A stretch of DNA of 64,000 bases. Origin: Anaerolineae bacterium (GTDB lineage Bacteria; Chloroflexota; Anaerolineae; 4572-78; J111). The stretch's first letter is position 1; each line of letters opens with the position of its first letter. Below the pieces are notes generated by a model, which did not search any database, was not told the origin of the DNA, and worked only from the letters and a program-made list of their open reading frames with translations. The translations under genes and the position numbers were made by a program. The stretch lies in contig JAJVIM010000011.1 in NCBI GenBank assembly GCA_022071955.1, positions 124,001 to 188,000 on the forward strand, read 5' to 3'. Shown in pieces: positions 24,795 to 33,507 of this stretch.

Positions 24795-25592
24795 ATGATG
24801 AACCGCACCGAATTTGAACGACTCCTGCAAATTGCCAATCAAAATAGCACTCCGCCGGATTTAAGCCGGGCCAACCTGGCCGGCCTTAATTTGAATGGCC
24901 TCAATTTGCGCGGCGCTAATTTAAGCTGGGCCAACCTGCAAGGCGCGTCGCTGGCAGGGGCCAATTTGGCCGGCGTTAACCTGGCCTGGGCTAATTTGCA
25001 GCAAGCTAATTTACAGCAAGCCAACTTGCAACAGGCCGACCTGACCGCCAGCGACGCGACCGGCGCTGATTTTGGGCAGGCCAATTTAGCCAAAGCTTTG
25101 TTGTGCGGCGCGCTGCTGATAGAAGCCAGTCTGAATCAAGCCAACCTCACCGAAGCCGACCTGGGCGGCGCTAACTTGAGCCGGGCCAACGCCGGCGAAG
25201 CCCGGCTGGTAAGAGCCAACCTCACCGGGGCCAAACTCCCGGCGGCTAACCTGGCCGACGCTGCGCTATCCGGCATTCAGGCCGAATGGGCCAATTTTGA
25301 GCAGGCCAATTTTACAGGCGCAAATTTGGGCGAAGCCCTGCTTAACCGCGCTAATTTTGCCGGAGCAATAATGACCCGCTGTAACCTGAACTCGGCCCGG
25401 TTACAGGGCGCCGGGCTAAAAAATGCCACACTGACCGGCGCTATTCTGATCAACGCCAATCTCAGCCACGCCGACCTGTGGCATGCCGATCTGTCCGGGG
25501 CTGATTTAACCAACACAATTTTGCAGCAAACCTTGTTGAGCGGCGCTCGGCTCAACGGGGCCACCATGCCAGATGGCCAAATACACACATAA
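24795..25592 (+). CDS. Pentapeptide-repeat protein
   Basis: Protein of 265 residues. After about 25 residues (MMNRTEFERLLQIANQNS) it consists almost entirely of A(N/D)LXX repeats, forming a right-handed quadrilateral beta helix. Some repeat proteins of this type (Qnr, MfpA) mimic DNA and protect gyrase; many others have unknown roles, and nothing here allows a choice. The start is ATG 24795 or 24798; an AAAGAAG lies just upstream. It overlaps the start of the MASE1 kinase gene by 20 nt, so the two are translated from one message. No signal peptide or membrane helix. Confidence 0.9.
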   Translation: MMNRTEFERLLQIANQNSTPPDLSRANLAGLNLNGLNLRGANLSWANLQGASLAGANLAGVNLAWANLQQANLQQANLQQADLTASDATGADFGQANLAKALLCGALLIEASLNQANLTEADLGGANLSRANAGEARLVRANLTGAKLPAANLADAALSGIQAEWANFEQANFTGANLGEALLNRANFAGAIMTRCNLNSARLQGAGLKNATLTGAILINANLSHADLWHADLSGADLTNTILQQTLLSGARLNGATMPDGQIHT

Positions 25593-28500
25593 CACCAGCC
25601 GAATTCAATTTAAATATGTTACCTATGGCCTGCAACTGCTGCTGCTGGCAGCGGCCTATTACTATTCGGCGCGGCTGGGGTTAAAACTGGCAACCGTTAG
25701 CAACAATGTTACCCTGGTTTGGCCGCCCAGCGGCATCGCCCTGGCTGCGCTGCTTATTTTTGGCAACCGATTATGGCCCGGTGTTGTTGTGGGCGCAACG
25801 TTGACGGCGCAAGCAACCGGCGGGCCGCCCGGTTATGTAGCTGGTGTGGCGGTTGGCAACACGCTGGCCGCGCTGGCCGGGGCGGCGATGGTTCGGCACG
25901 TGCTGGGCAGTTCTCTGTCAATTGAACAGGTTAAAAATGTGCTGGGACTGCTATTTTTTGGCGGGTTGGCCAGCACCTTGATTGCGGCCGTCATCGGCAC
26001 GGCCAATATGAGGCTGTCCGGGCTGGCCGCCGGAGTGTCGCTGACCACAATCTGGTCAACCTGGTGGTTTGGCGATGCCATGGGAGTGATGGTTTTGACT
26101 CCGGCGCTGCTGGCCTGGGCCGAACCACCGCGCAAAATTTCATCGCTCCGCCAAATTTTAGAAGCGGCTATTTTACTGGTAGCGGTAGTTATTTTTAGCC
26201 AAATGGTTTTTGGCGACTGGCTGGGTGACCGTTCGGCGCCGTATCCGCTGGCCTACCTGGCGTTTCCACTTTTGATATGGGCCGCGTTTCGCTTTGGCCA
26301 GCGCGGAGCCACCAGCGTTAGCCTGGTAATCATTTGCATGGCGCTGTGGGGCACGCTGCAAGGGTACGGCCCATTTGCCAGCCCGTCGAGCCGGGAAAGC
26401 GTAGTCCTCATCTGGATTTTTATGGGGATTGTCGCTATTTCGGCCACAATTATGGCGGCGGTTATCGCCGAAAGACGCCAGGTTGAAAAAGACCTGGTTA
26501 AACAACGCGACTTTGCCATGACGGTAACCAATGCGTTGGGGCAGGGGGTAGTGGTTACCAGCGCCGCCGGCAAATTTGAATTTGCCAATCCGGCGATTGC
26601 CCGCATTACCGGCTACGCGGTTGACGAACTCATTGGCAAATCGCCAGAAGACCTGACCCTGCCCGAAGATTATCCGGTATTGAACCAGGCCCTCAAAGAC
26701 CGGCGCATGCTCAAAACATCTAATTACGAACTGCGCCTGCGCCACAAAAGCGGCCGGATAATTTACGTGCTGGCCACCGGCACCCCCAGAGTTGAAGCCG
26801 GGCAATTTACCGGCTCAATCATTGTGATTACCGATTTAACCGAGCGCAAATATGCCGAACAGGCGCTGCAAAACAGCGAAGCCCGAAATCGGGCTTTGCT
26901 CAATGCCATCCCGGATTTAATGCTTTTACAGGACCGGGCCGGGATTTTTCTGGATTTTCACGTGGCCGATGACAGTATTTTGCTGATGCCGCCCGAGTCA
27001 TTTTTGGGAAAAAACATGCGCGATGTCCTGCCCCTCAACATTCTGGCCCCTTCCCTCAAATACTTTGAGATGGTCGTTCAGACCGGACAACCGCAGGTTT
27101 TTGAATACCCGGCCCAAATTGGGCAAGAACTCCATTACTTTGAGTCGCGTATGGTGCTGTGCGGCGACACCCAAATTCTGTCGATCATTCGTGATGTGAC
27201 CGCCCGCCGCCAGACCGAAGCCCAGCTCAATCAGTTGCAGGAGCGTTTTTCCAAGGCTTTTCACGCCAACCCATCGGCCATTTCAATTGCCACCTTTGTT
27301 GAGGGGCTTTTTGTTGATGTAAACCCGCGCTTTCTGGAAATATTTGGTTTTGACCGCGAAGAAGTGATTGGCCACAGTTTGCTGGATTTAAACATGCTGC
27401 CAGACCAAAACACCCGCCGGATGGTTACCAACACCCTGCGCACCAAAGGCCACTTTTATAATGTAGAGATGCAGTTACGGACCAAAACCAACCAGATTCG
27501 CTACACCCTGGCTTCGATGGAACTGATTGAGCTGAACAACCAAAAACACATCCTGGCCATGTTTTACGATATTACTGAACGTGTGGCCGCTGAAACCGCC
27601 CTGCGCCGCAGCGAAGAACTCTACCGGCTAATTTTCCAGAGTTCACCGGTGGGCATTTTTCACTTTGACCAAAATCTGATCATTACCCGGTTCAACGACC
27701 GTTTTGCCAGCATTCTCGGCACTGCCCCGGAGCAGTTGATGGGGCTGAATATGCTCAACCTAAAAGATCAGAGCGTGCTGCCTGCCTTACGCACAGCCGT
27801 GGCCGGACGTGAAGGCTACTACGAAGGCGAATACACCACCACCACCAGCGGGGTTCAAATTTATATAGCGATGTGGACCGCCCCCGTTTTTGATGAAACC
27901 CGGCAGGTGAGAGGCGGCATTGGCATTGTGCAGGATATGACCGAACGCGTGCAAACCGAGTTTGCCCTGCGCGAAAGCGAGGAACGCTTCCGGCAGGTGA
28001 TCGCCTCGATCAGCGATTACATTTACGTGGCCTACATTTCCCCGGATGGCAGCCACAAAAACACCTACCTGTCGCCCACCTACTACGAGCTAACCGGGTA
28101 TCGTCGCCGCAAATTTTTTGAAGACAACGATTTTTGGCCATCGCTGATCCACCCCGACGATCAACCTTTTGCAACCAAACAGGCAACCCGGCTTGCTCAG
28201 GGACTCAATTCTGAAACAGAATACCGCATCCTGCGGGCCGATGGCCGGCTCATTTGGGTGAGAGACAGCGCCCGCGTTGAAAGCCATCCCGATGGCTCCA
28301 AAATTGTTTACGGCGTGCTCACCAACATCACCGAACGCAAACGGCTGGAGGAGCAACTGTACCAGGCCCACAAACTGGAGGCCATTGGCCGGCTGGCCGG
28401 CGGCATTGCCCACGATTTCAACAACATTCTCACGGTGATTATTGGCAATACGGAACTGCTGCTCGACACCCTGTCGGAAGACTCGCCGGCCCGCAAAGAT

Positions 28501-29493
28501 GTTGAACAGATCAACAAAGTTGGCAACCGGGCGGCGGCGCTCACCGGCCAACTGCTGGCCTTTAGCCGGCAGCAAATTCTCACCCCTAAAATCATCAACC
28601 TGAACACCGTGGTGGCCGATATGGACAAAATGCTGCGCCGCCTGATTGGTGAACATATCGATCTGGTTACCATTTTTGAGCCAGAACTGGGGCCAATCAA
28701 AGCCGACTCTGGCCAGATTGAGCAGGTTATTTTAAATTTGGCCGTCAACGCCAGAGACGCCATGCCCGATGGCGGTAAACTGACCATTGAAACCGCCAAC
28801 ATATTTGTTAAAAACCTTGATCGCCCCGAATTTGCCGGGCTGGCCTCCGGGTCGCACGTGATTTTGACCGTCAGCGATACCGGCATTGGTATGGACGAAG
28901 ATACCCGCGTCCACATTTTTGAGCCATTTTTTACCACCAAAGAACAGGGCAAAGGCACGGGGTTGGGGTTGGCCACCATCCACGGGATTGTAACCCAAAG
29001 CGGCGGGCAAATTTGGGTTGAAAGCCAGGCTCAAAATGGTACAATTTTTAAGGTCTATTTTCCGCAGGCTGACAAAAGCGTCGACTCCGAGCCGGCGCCG
29101 CCGGCATTATCCCGCCGCTCGCCAGAAAAGGCCACAATTTTGCTGGTGGAAGATGAAGAGATGGTCCGGTCTATTACCCGCCGCGCCCTGGTTAAAGAAG
29201 GGTTTACTGTGTTAGAAGCCAGCCGCAGCGCCGAGGCGCTGGAACTGGCCGGCAACTATGCCCAGCCTATCCACTTGCTGCTAACCGATATGGTGATGCC
29301 CGGCGGGATGAATGGCCACGAACTGGCCAAAATACTGGTTGAACAGCGGCCCACGCTTAAAATTATGTACATGTCCGGTTACGCCGATCTCGGTGTTACC
29401 GAAATTGACGCGCCGCTGCTGCAAAAACCATTCACCACCCAAACCCTGGTTGAACGGGTGCGGCAGATGCTACAGGTTACCCCGCACCGTTAA
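25573..29493 (+). CDS. MASE1-PAS(x5) hybrid histidine kinase with receiver
   Basis: Membrane hybrid kinase of 1306 residues. An N-terminal MASE1 domain (about 12-300, eight or so helices) is followed by five PAS-type domains (about 310-430, 430-550, 555-675, 680-800 and 805-930). The HisKA helix has H947 in GGIAHDFNNIL; the HATPase_c domain (about 1045-1165) has N (NARDAM), G1 (DTGIGM), F (FEPFFTT) and G2 (GTGLGL) boxes. A C-terminal receiver has phosphoacceptor D1239 (LLLTDMVMPGG) and K1285. MASE1 senses an unknown signal in the membrane. The start overlaps the pentapeptide-repeat gene by 20 nt; no separate regulator follows, so output probably goes through its own receiver to a distant partner. 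Confidence 0.95.
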   Translation: MAKYTHNTSRIQFKYVTYGLQLLLLAAAYYYSARLGLKLATVSNNVTLVWPPSGIALAALLIFGNRLWPGVVVGATLTAQATGGPPGYVAGVAVGNTLAALAGAAMVRHVLGSSLSIEQVKNVLGLLFFGGLASTLIAAVIGTANMRLSGLAAGVSLTTIWSTWWFGDAMGVMVLTPALLAWAEPPRKISSLRQILEAAILLVAVVIFSQMVFGDWLGDRSAPYPLAYLAFPLLIWAAFRFGQRGATSVSLVIICMALWGTLQGYGPFASPSSRESVVLIWIFMGIVAISATIMAAVIAERRQVEKDLVKQRDFAMTVTNALGQGVVVTSAAGKFEFANPAIARITGYAVDELIGKSPEDLTLPEDYPVLNQALKDRRMLKTSNYELRLRHKSGRIIYVLATGTPRVEAGQFTGSIIVITDLTERKYAEQALQNSEARNRALLNAIPDLMLLQDRAGIFLDFHVADDSILLMPPESFLGKNMRDVLPLNILAPSLKYFEMVVQTGQPQVFEYPAQIGQELHYFESRMVLCGDTQILSIIRDVTARRQTEAQLNQLQERFSKAFHANPSAISIATFVEGLFVDVNPRFLEIFGFDREEVIGHSLLDLNMLPDQNTRRMVTNTLRTKGHFYNVEMQLRTKTNQIRYTLASMELIELNNQKHILAMFYDITERVAAETALRRSEELYRLIFQSSPVGIFHFDQNLIITRFNDRFASILGTAPEQLMGLNMLNLKDQSVLPALRTAVAGREGYYEGEYTTTTSGVQIYIAMWTAPVFDETRQVRGGIGIVQDMTERVQTEFALRESEERFRQVIASISDYIYVAYISPDGSHKNTYLSPTYYELTGYRRRKFFEDNDFWPSLIHPDDQPFATKQATRLAQGLNSETEYRILRADGRLIWVRDSARVESHPDGSKIVYGVLTNITERKRLEEQLYQAHKLEAIGRLAGGIAHDFNNILTVIIGNTELLLDTLSEDSPARKDVEQINKVGNRAAALTGQLLAFSRQQILTPKIINLNTVVADMDKMLRRLIGEHIDLVTIFEPELGPIKADSGQIEQVILNLAVNARDAMPDGGKLTIETANIFVKNLDRPEFAGLASGSHVILTVSDTGIGMDEDTRVHIFEPFFTTKEQGKGTGLGLATIHGIVTQSGGQIWVESQAQNGTIFKVYFPQADKSVDSEPAPPALSRRSPEKATILLVEDEEMVRSITRRALVKEGFTVLEASRSAEALELAGNYAQPIHLLLTDMVMPGGMNGHELAKILVEQRPTLKIMYMSGYADLGVTEIDAPLLQKPFTTQTLVERVRQMLQVTPHR

Positions 29494-29511
29494 CCAACAG
29501 AAAGGTTGCCT

Positions 29512-30450
29512 GTGATTCCCATTGTTCAGGTTGAGTTGCTCACCAAACGTTACCAAAACAGCGCCAGCAATGCCGTTGATGGCATTTCGTTTGCCGTTGA
29601 AGCCGGCCAGTTGTTTACCCTGCTCGGCCCCAACGGCGCCGGCAAAACCACCACCATTTCCATTTTAACTACCACCCTGTCACCCACCTCCGGCACGGCG
29701 CGCATTGCCGGCTTTGATGTGGTTACCCAGGCCAGCCAGGTTCGGCAGCAGGTGGGCATTATCTTTCAAAAACCCAGCCTCGACCAAAACCTGTCCGCCG
29801 AAGAAAACGTGCGGCTGCACGCCATTTTGTACGGCCTGTACCCGTTTCGGCCCGCGTTTTCACTGATGCCGCGCGAGTACAAAAACAAAATCGATGAACT
29901 CAGCGCAATATTGGGCATCCGCGATGATATTTTTAAGCCGATCAAAACCTTCTCCGGCGGGATGAAGCGCAAGCTTGAAATCATTCGCAGCCTCATTCAT
30001 CGGCCCAAAGTGTTGTTTTTAGACGAGCCAACCGTGGGGCTGGACCCCGCCAGCCGGCGCAACCTGTGGGAATACATTCGGCGGGTGCGCGCCGAAAACG
30101 GCACCACCGTTTTTCTCACCACCCACTACCTTGACGAAACCGAAGACTCCGACACAATTTGCATTATCAACAAAGGCAAAGTCATCACCTTTGGCACACC
30201 CGACGAAGTGAAATCCACACTGATCGAACGCTACCTCATCATCGATGCCGCCGACCGGGCCGCCCTGCGCGCCGAACTGGCCGGGCTGGGCGCAACGTTT
30301 GTTGAAACGCCACAATTTAAAGTCGGTATTAAAAATGACCGCGAGGCACACCGGCTGCTCCAGGCCATCCACACGCCGCTGACCACGCTTAAAACGCACA
30401 ACCCCACCGTAGAAGACGCCTACCTGGCCATTGTTGAGGAGCAGCAATAA
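29512..30450 (+). CDS. ABC transporter ATP-binding protein, DrrA-like
   Basis: ATPase subunit of 312 residues for an ABC-2 type exporter. It has Walker A G39-T46 (GPNGAGKT), signature FSGGMKRKLEIIRSL, Walker B VLFLDEPTVGLDP and the H-switch TTHYLDE. A C-terminal extension of about 80 residues (from LIIDAADRAA) is typical of the DrrA/NodI group. The start is GTG 29512, with AAAGG 6 nt upstream. Its stop TAATG overlaps the ATG of the permease gene, so the pair is coupled. Substrates of this group include drugs, lipids and polysaccharide precursors; none is indicated here. Confidence 0.95.
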   Translation: MIPIVQVELLTKRYQNSASNAVDGISFAVEAGQLFTLLGPNGAGKTTTISILTTTLSPTSGTARIAGFDVVTQASQVRQQVGIIFQKPSLDQNLSAEENVRLHAILYGLYPFRPAFSLMPREYKNKIDELSAILGIRDDIFKPIKTFSGGMKRKLEIIRSLIHRPKVLFLDEPTVGLDPASRRNLWEYIRRVRAENGTTVFLTTHYLDETEDSDTICIINKGKVITFGTPDEVKSTLIERYLIIDAADRAALRAELAGLGATFVETPQFKVGIKNDREAHRLLQAIHTPLTTLKTHNPTVEDAYLAIVEEQQ

Positions 30451-31226
30451 TGCAACTAAACGCCACCGCGGCTCTGGCTTATCGCGATCTGCTGAAATTT
30501 TTACGCGATCCCATCCGCATTGTCTCAACTTTTGTTTTCCCGCTGATTTTTATTGCGGTGCTGGGGGGCAGTTTTGAGGCCAGTTTTGGCGAGGAGTTGG
30601 GCTTTAGTTTTTTGGCGTTTACGTTTACCGGCGTGCTGGCCCAAACTATGTTCCAGTCATCGGCTATGGGGCTGGTCTCGCTGATAGAGGACCGGGAAAA
30701 CGATTTTAGCCAGGAAATTTTTGTCTCGCCGGTGTCCCGCTATGCCATTGTGATTGGCAAAATATTGGGCGAGGCGCTGGTTTCGATGACGCAGGGGATT
30801 GGCATTATGCTCTTTGCCATCGTCATCGGCATTCCCATTTCTGTGGGGCAAATTGTGGCGATGGGGCCGGTGGCGGTGCTGGTGTGCCTGTTTGGCGGCG
30901 CGTTTGGCGTCATGGTGATGGCCAATTTAAACAGCCAGCGAGCCGCCAATCAGGTCTTTCCTTTTATAATGCTGCCGCAATATTTTTTGGCCGGGGTATT
31001 TACCCCCGTGCATAACCTGCCGTGGTACTTAAATATCCTGTCGATTTTATCCCCCATGCGCTACGCCGTAGATTTTACCCGCGGCATTTATTACGCCGCC
31101 TCCCCGGATTACAGCCACGTAGTGCTGCTGCCGCCGCTGGTGAACCTGGCTATCCTGTTGGGGCTGTTTGCCGCGTTTCTGGTGGTAGGCACCTACCTGT
31201 TTGTGGGCAAAGAAAAAAACCGTTAA
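30450..31226 (+). CDS. ABC-2 type transporter permease, DrrB-like
   Basis: Integral membrane protein of 258 residues with six predicted helices, including VSTFVFPLIFIAVLGGSF near the start and a final helix LAILLGLFAAFLVVGTYLFVG. The motif pattern ILSPMRYAVDFTRGIYY before the last helix is usual for ABC-2 permeases. It overlaps the ATPase gene by one nucleotide and forms the membrane part of the same exporter. Its stop is 2 nt from the stop of the convergent nitrilase gene, with no terminator between them. Confidence 0.92.
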   Translation: MQLNATAALAYRDLLKFLRDPIRIVSTFVFPLIFIAVLGGSFEASFGEELGFSFLAFTFTGVLAQTMFQSSAMGLVSLIEDRENDFSQEIFVSPVSRYAIVIGKILGEALVSMTQGIGIMLFAIVIGIPISVGQIVAMGPVAVLVCLFGGAFGVMVMANLNSQRAANQVFPFIMLPQYFLAGVFTPVHNLPWYLNILSILSPMRYAVDFTRGIYYAASPDYSHVVLLPPLVNLAILLGLFAAFLVVGTYLFVGKEKNR

Positions 31227-31228
31227 CC

Positions 31229-32017
31229 CTACCCCAATTGGTACAAATCCGGCCGCCGGTCCCGAAAAACGGGGATTTTCTGGCGTACGGTCGTCACCGT
31301 TTCCGTGTCGATGGTGGCCGTGAGCAAAACTTCGGTTTCGCCGGCCTCAACAACGGTGTTGCCCCACGGGTCAATAATCGCCGAATGGCCAAAAAAGTCG
31401 TACGTGCCGTCGTTGCCCACCCGGTTCACCGCCACCATGTACATTTGGTTTTCAATGGCCCGCGCCCGCAGCAGGGTTTGCCAGTGAGCCAGCCGCGGAT
31501 GCGGCCACTCGGCGGGCAGGTAAACCATATTCACCCCTTTGAGAGCGTAGCTGCGGAACATTTCAGGAAAACGCAGATCGTAACAAATAGCCAGCCCATT
31601 CTGACCCCATGCGGTCTCTACCGTAGCCAGGCTCTGGCCGGGGGCCAGGTACTGGTCCTCGTCCATCACGCCAAACAAGTGGATTTTACGGTACAGGCCG
31701 GCCTGTTCGCCCTGTGGATCAAACAGGATGGAGGTGTTGGTGGGCTGGCCGGTTTCATCCAGCGCCAGCATTGAGCCATTGAGCCAGATGTGATGTTTTT
31801 TGGCCAGCGCCGCCACAGCCCGGATCATCTCGTCCTGCGAGGCGGCCAGCCGGTCAATATTGGACCAGTCGCAGCCGGTGGTCCACATTTCCGGGAACAC
31901 CACTACGTCAGAGCCGCGCCGGGCGGCTTCGGCGGTCCAGGCGGCGGCCTTATCCAGATTGGCCGCCGGGTCGCCCAATTCAATATCAATTTGCGCCAGC
32001 GAAATGGTCAGTTTCAT
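31229..32017 (-). CDS. Carbon-nitrogen hydrolase (nitrilase superfamily)
   Basis: Amidase-type hydrolase of 262 residues, normal for the family. The catalytic triad is E43 (VVFPEMW), K111 (LYRKIHLF) and C145 (GLAICYDLRFPE). The pattern resembles omega-amidase/NitFhit-branch enzymes that remove amide nitrogen from small carboxylic amides or deaminated glutathione. The ATG at 32017 has AGGAGG 5 nt upstream; an earlier start at 32053 is not needed. It stands alone, convergent with the ABC permease and upstream of a repeat-filled spacer. The true substrate is unknown. Confidence 0.93.
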   Translation of the reverse strand: MKLTISLAQIDIELGDPAANLDKAAAWTAEAARRGSDVVVFPEMWTTGCDWSNIDRLAASQDEMIRAVAALAKKHHIWLNGSMLALDETGQPTNTSILFDPQGEQAGLYRKIHLFGVMDEDQYLAPGQSLATVETAWGQNGLAICYDLRFPEMFRSYALKGVNMVYLPAEWPHPRLAHWQTLLRARAIENQMYMVAVNRVGNDGTYDFFGHSAIIDPWGNTVVEAGETEVLLTATIDTETVTTVRQKIPVFRDRRPDLYQLG

Positions 32018-32046
32018 TTTTGCCTCCTCTGAAAATAGATCGACTA

Positions 32047-32140
32047 ATGTCACCCTTCGCTGCGCTCAGGGTCTCAGAGACTCTCACCTGCACTGCGCGC
32101 AGGCGCAAGTGTCGCTCCCGTTGGTCGCTCAGAGTGACAT
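32047..32140. repeat. Inverted repeat carrying a 27-nt palindromic element
   Basis: Arms ATGTCAC (32047-32053) and complement (32134-32140), extended imperfectly by CTTCGCTGCGCTC/GGTCGCTC. Inside at 32085-32111 is one exact copy of the 27-nt element also found at 51737-51763 and 56418-56444. Confidence 0.65.
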
Positions 32141-32190
32141 TTTCAACCTGTGGTGTCGTCCCGATAGGGACTGTCCGACTCCTTTGAAAA

Positions 32191-32232
32191 CAGGATTCAG
32201 GGGTCAGGAATCAGGAGTTAGGAATTAGGACA
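32191..32232. repeat. Heptamer array, YAGGRNT family
   Basis: Six 7-nt units in perfect register with consensus CAGGANT or TAGGANT. Same family as the array that encodes the RuvX C-terminus. Confidence 0.75.
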
Positions 32233-32392
32233 GGAAATTTCCTGACCCGGCTCTTAAAAATTGTGATAGGATTCCAGAACTGTAGTTTTGGACTCCCGTG
32301 AAAATAGCGAATTTTCACCTATCTTCAAGTATACCCATTCCGCAGCGGTTGTAAACAGGAAAACGCCGCACAAGCAGGATGGCCAAAAATAG
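32233..32392. other. Spacer without a supported gene
   Basis: This part of the 545-nt spacer between the nitrilase and the glycosyltransferase has no credible reading frame or promoter. It is more A/T-rich than its surroundings; the rest of the spacer is made of repeats listed separately. Confidence 0.5.
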
Positions 32393-32420
32393 GTCGGGGC
32401 GCTTCGCGAAGCGCCCCGAC
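32393..32420. repeat. 28-nt perfect palindrome, variant form
   Basis: Perfect palindrome with half-site GTCGGGGCGCTTCG. It differs from the copies at 45211 and 51895 (half-site GTAGGGGCGGTTCG) at two positions per arm, each matched in the opposite arm. Confidence 0.75.
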
Positions 32421-32429
32421 CCGTCGCAA

Positions 32430-32468
32430 CACCTGCACTGCGGCCGCACGAGAGAGCATGCGCAAGTG
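32430..32468. repeat. Degenerate copy of the 27-nt element
   Basis: Starts CACCTGCACTGCG and ends GCGCAAGTG like the exact copies, but the centre is replaced and lengthened by about 12 nt. A small hairpin (CGGGCT, ACA, AGCCCG) follows at 32511-32525. Confidence 0.5.
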
Positions 32469-32562
32469 GTTGTATTTTACAGGCGTAGGTTACGCTTGCA
32501 GCGTGATCGTCGGGCTACAAGCCCGGCCTACTATTTTTTATCTGGGTTTGCGGTGGGAAATT

Positions 32563-33507
32563 TCAGGTGCGGGTTAATAACAACTCTAAATAGGCGTCGT
32601 CAACCCGTTTGACTTGCCGCTGGCGTTTGGCCAGCCAGCGAGGCAGCCCCAGCAGCCCGGCCAGTTGGCCGCGCAGCCGCGCCCGGGCCGCCGCGCCGCG
32701 CCAGGCGTGCAGGGCATCGAAGGCAATTTTGAGTTGTGCGCCAATAATGGCCGGCCAGTGTCGCCGAAAGATCGCGCCGGGCAGGTTTTTGGCCAGCACA
32801 AACATGGTGTTGCGGCCGGTGTAGTAGCTGGCCAGCACTCCGCCGCCGGTGGCGCTGAGGTGATGGTAAACCACGGCCCGGGGCGCAAATACGGCCTTGT
32901 AACCGGCCAACTGCGCCCGCCAGTTCAAATCCACGTCTTCCAGATACATAAACAAGTCTTCGTCAAACAGGCCGATGTCGTTGAGCATGCTGCGCCGGTA
33001 GGCCACCGCCCCACCGCAGCCGCCAAAAATGTAGGTGTCGGCGTCAAACTGGCCGGAGTCGATTTGCCACACGCCGCGGTTGATGGGGATGCCGTTAACG
33101 CCAAAGCCATCGCCGGCGGAGTGAATTTTGTTTCGCTCTGCAAACAGCAGCATTTTGCTGGCCACAATGCCCGCCGCCGGAAACTCGGCCAGCCGTTCCA
33201 CCAGCGCCTGCGCCCAGCCGGGATCAACCTCGGTGTCATTGTTGAGCGGCACCAGCACCTCGCCGCGAGATTGAGCAATGGCCCGGTTAATGGCCCCGGT
33301 GAGGCCAAAATTTTGCCCCAGCTCCAGCACAATCACCTCCGGAAAATTGTGGCGGGTGTAGGCGACGGACTCATCGCTGGACCCGTTATCGACCAGGATT
33401 ATTTCCAGATGGGGGTAAGTTTGGCAGCGCAGCGCGTTAAAACAAACGGCCAAATGCTGCACGCCGTTGTAATGGGGGATGATAACAGACAGCAGCGGTT
33501 CGCTCAT
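32563..33507 (-). CDS. Glycosyltransferase family 2
   Basis: GT-A-fold transferase of 314 residues, probably adding a sugar to a surface polysaccharide at the inner membrane face. The N-terminus LLSVIIPHYNG and the nucleotide-sugar site ILVDNGSSDES are typical; the DxD equivalent is NNDTEVDPG, and MYLEDVDLNWR holds the catalytic acidic pair of rhamnosyltransferase-like GT2s. The C-terminus is basic and may associate with membrane. The start ATG 33507 overlaps the TGA of the upstream RmlD-like gene. It ends an operon with that gene and a membrane phosphohydrolase. Donor and acceptor are unknown; RmlD linkage hints at dTDP-rhamnose. Confidence 0.92.
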   Translation of the reverse strand: MSEPLLSVIIPHYNGVQHLAVCFNALRCQTYPHLEIILVDNGSSDESVAYTRHNFPEVIVLELGQNFGLTGAINRAIAQSRGEVLVPLNNDTEVDPGWAQALVERLAEFPAAGIVASKMLLFAERNKIHSAGDGFGVNGIPINRGVWQIDSGQFDADTYIFGGCGGAVAYRRSMLNDIGLFDEDLFMYLEDVDLNWRAQLAGYKAVFAPRAVVYHHLSATGGGVLASYYTGRNTMFVLAKNLPGAIFRRHWPAIIGAQLKIAFDALHAWRGAAARARLRGQLAGLLGLPRWLAKRQRQVKRVDDAYLELLLTRT

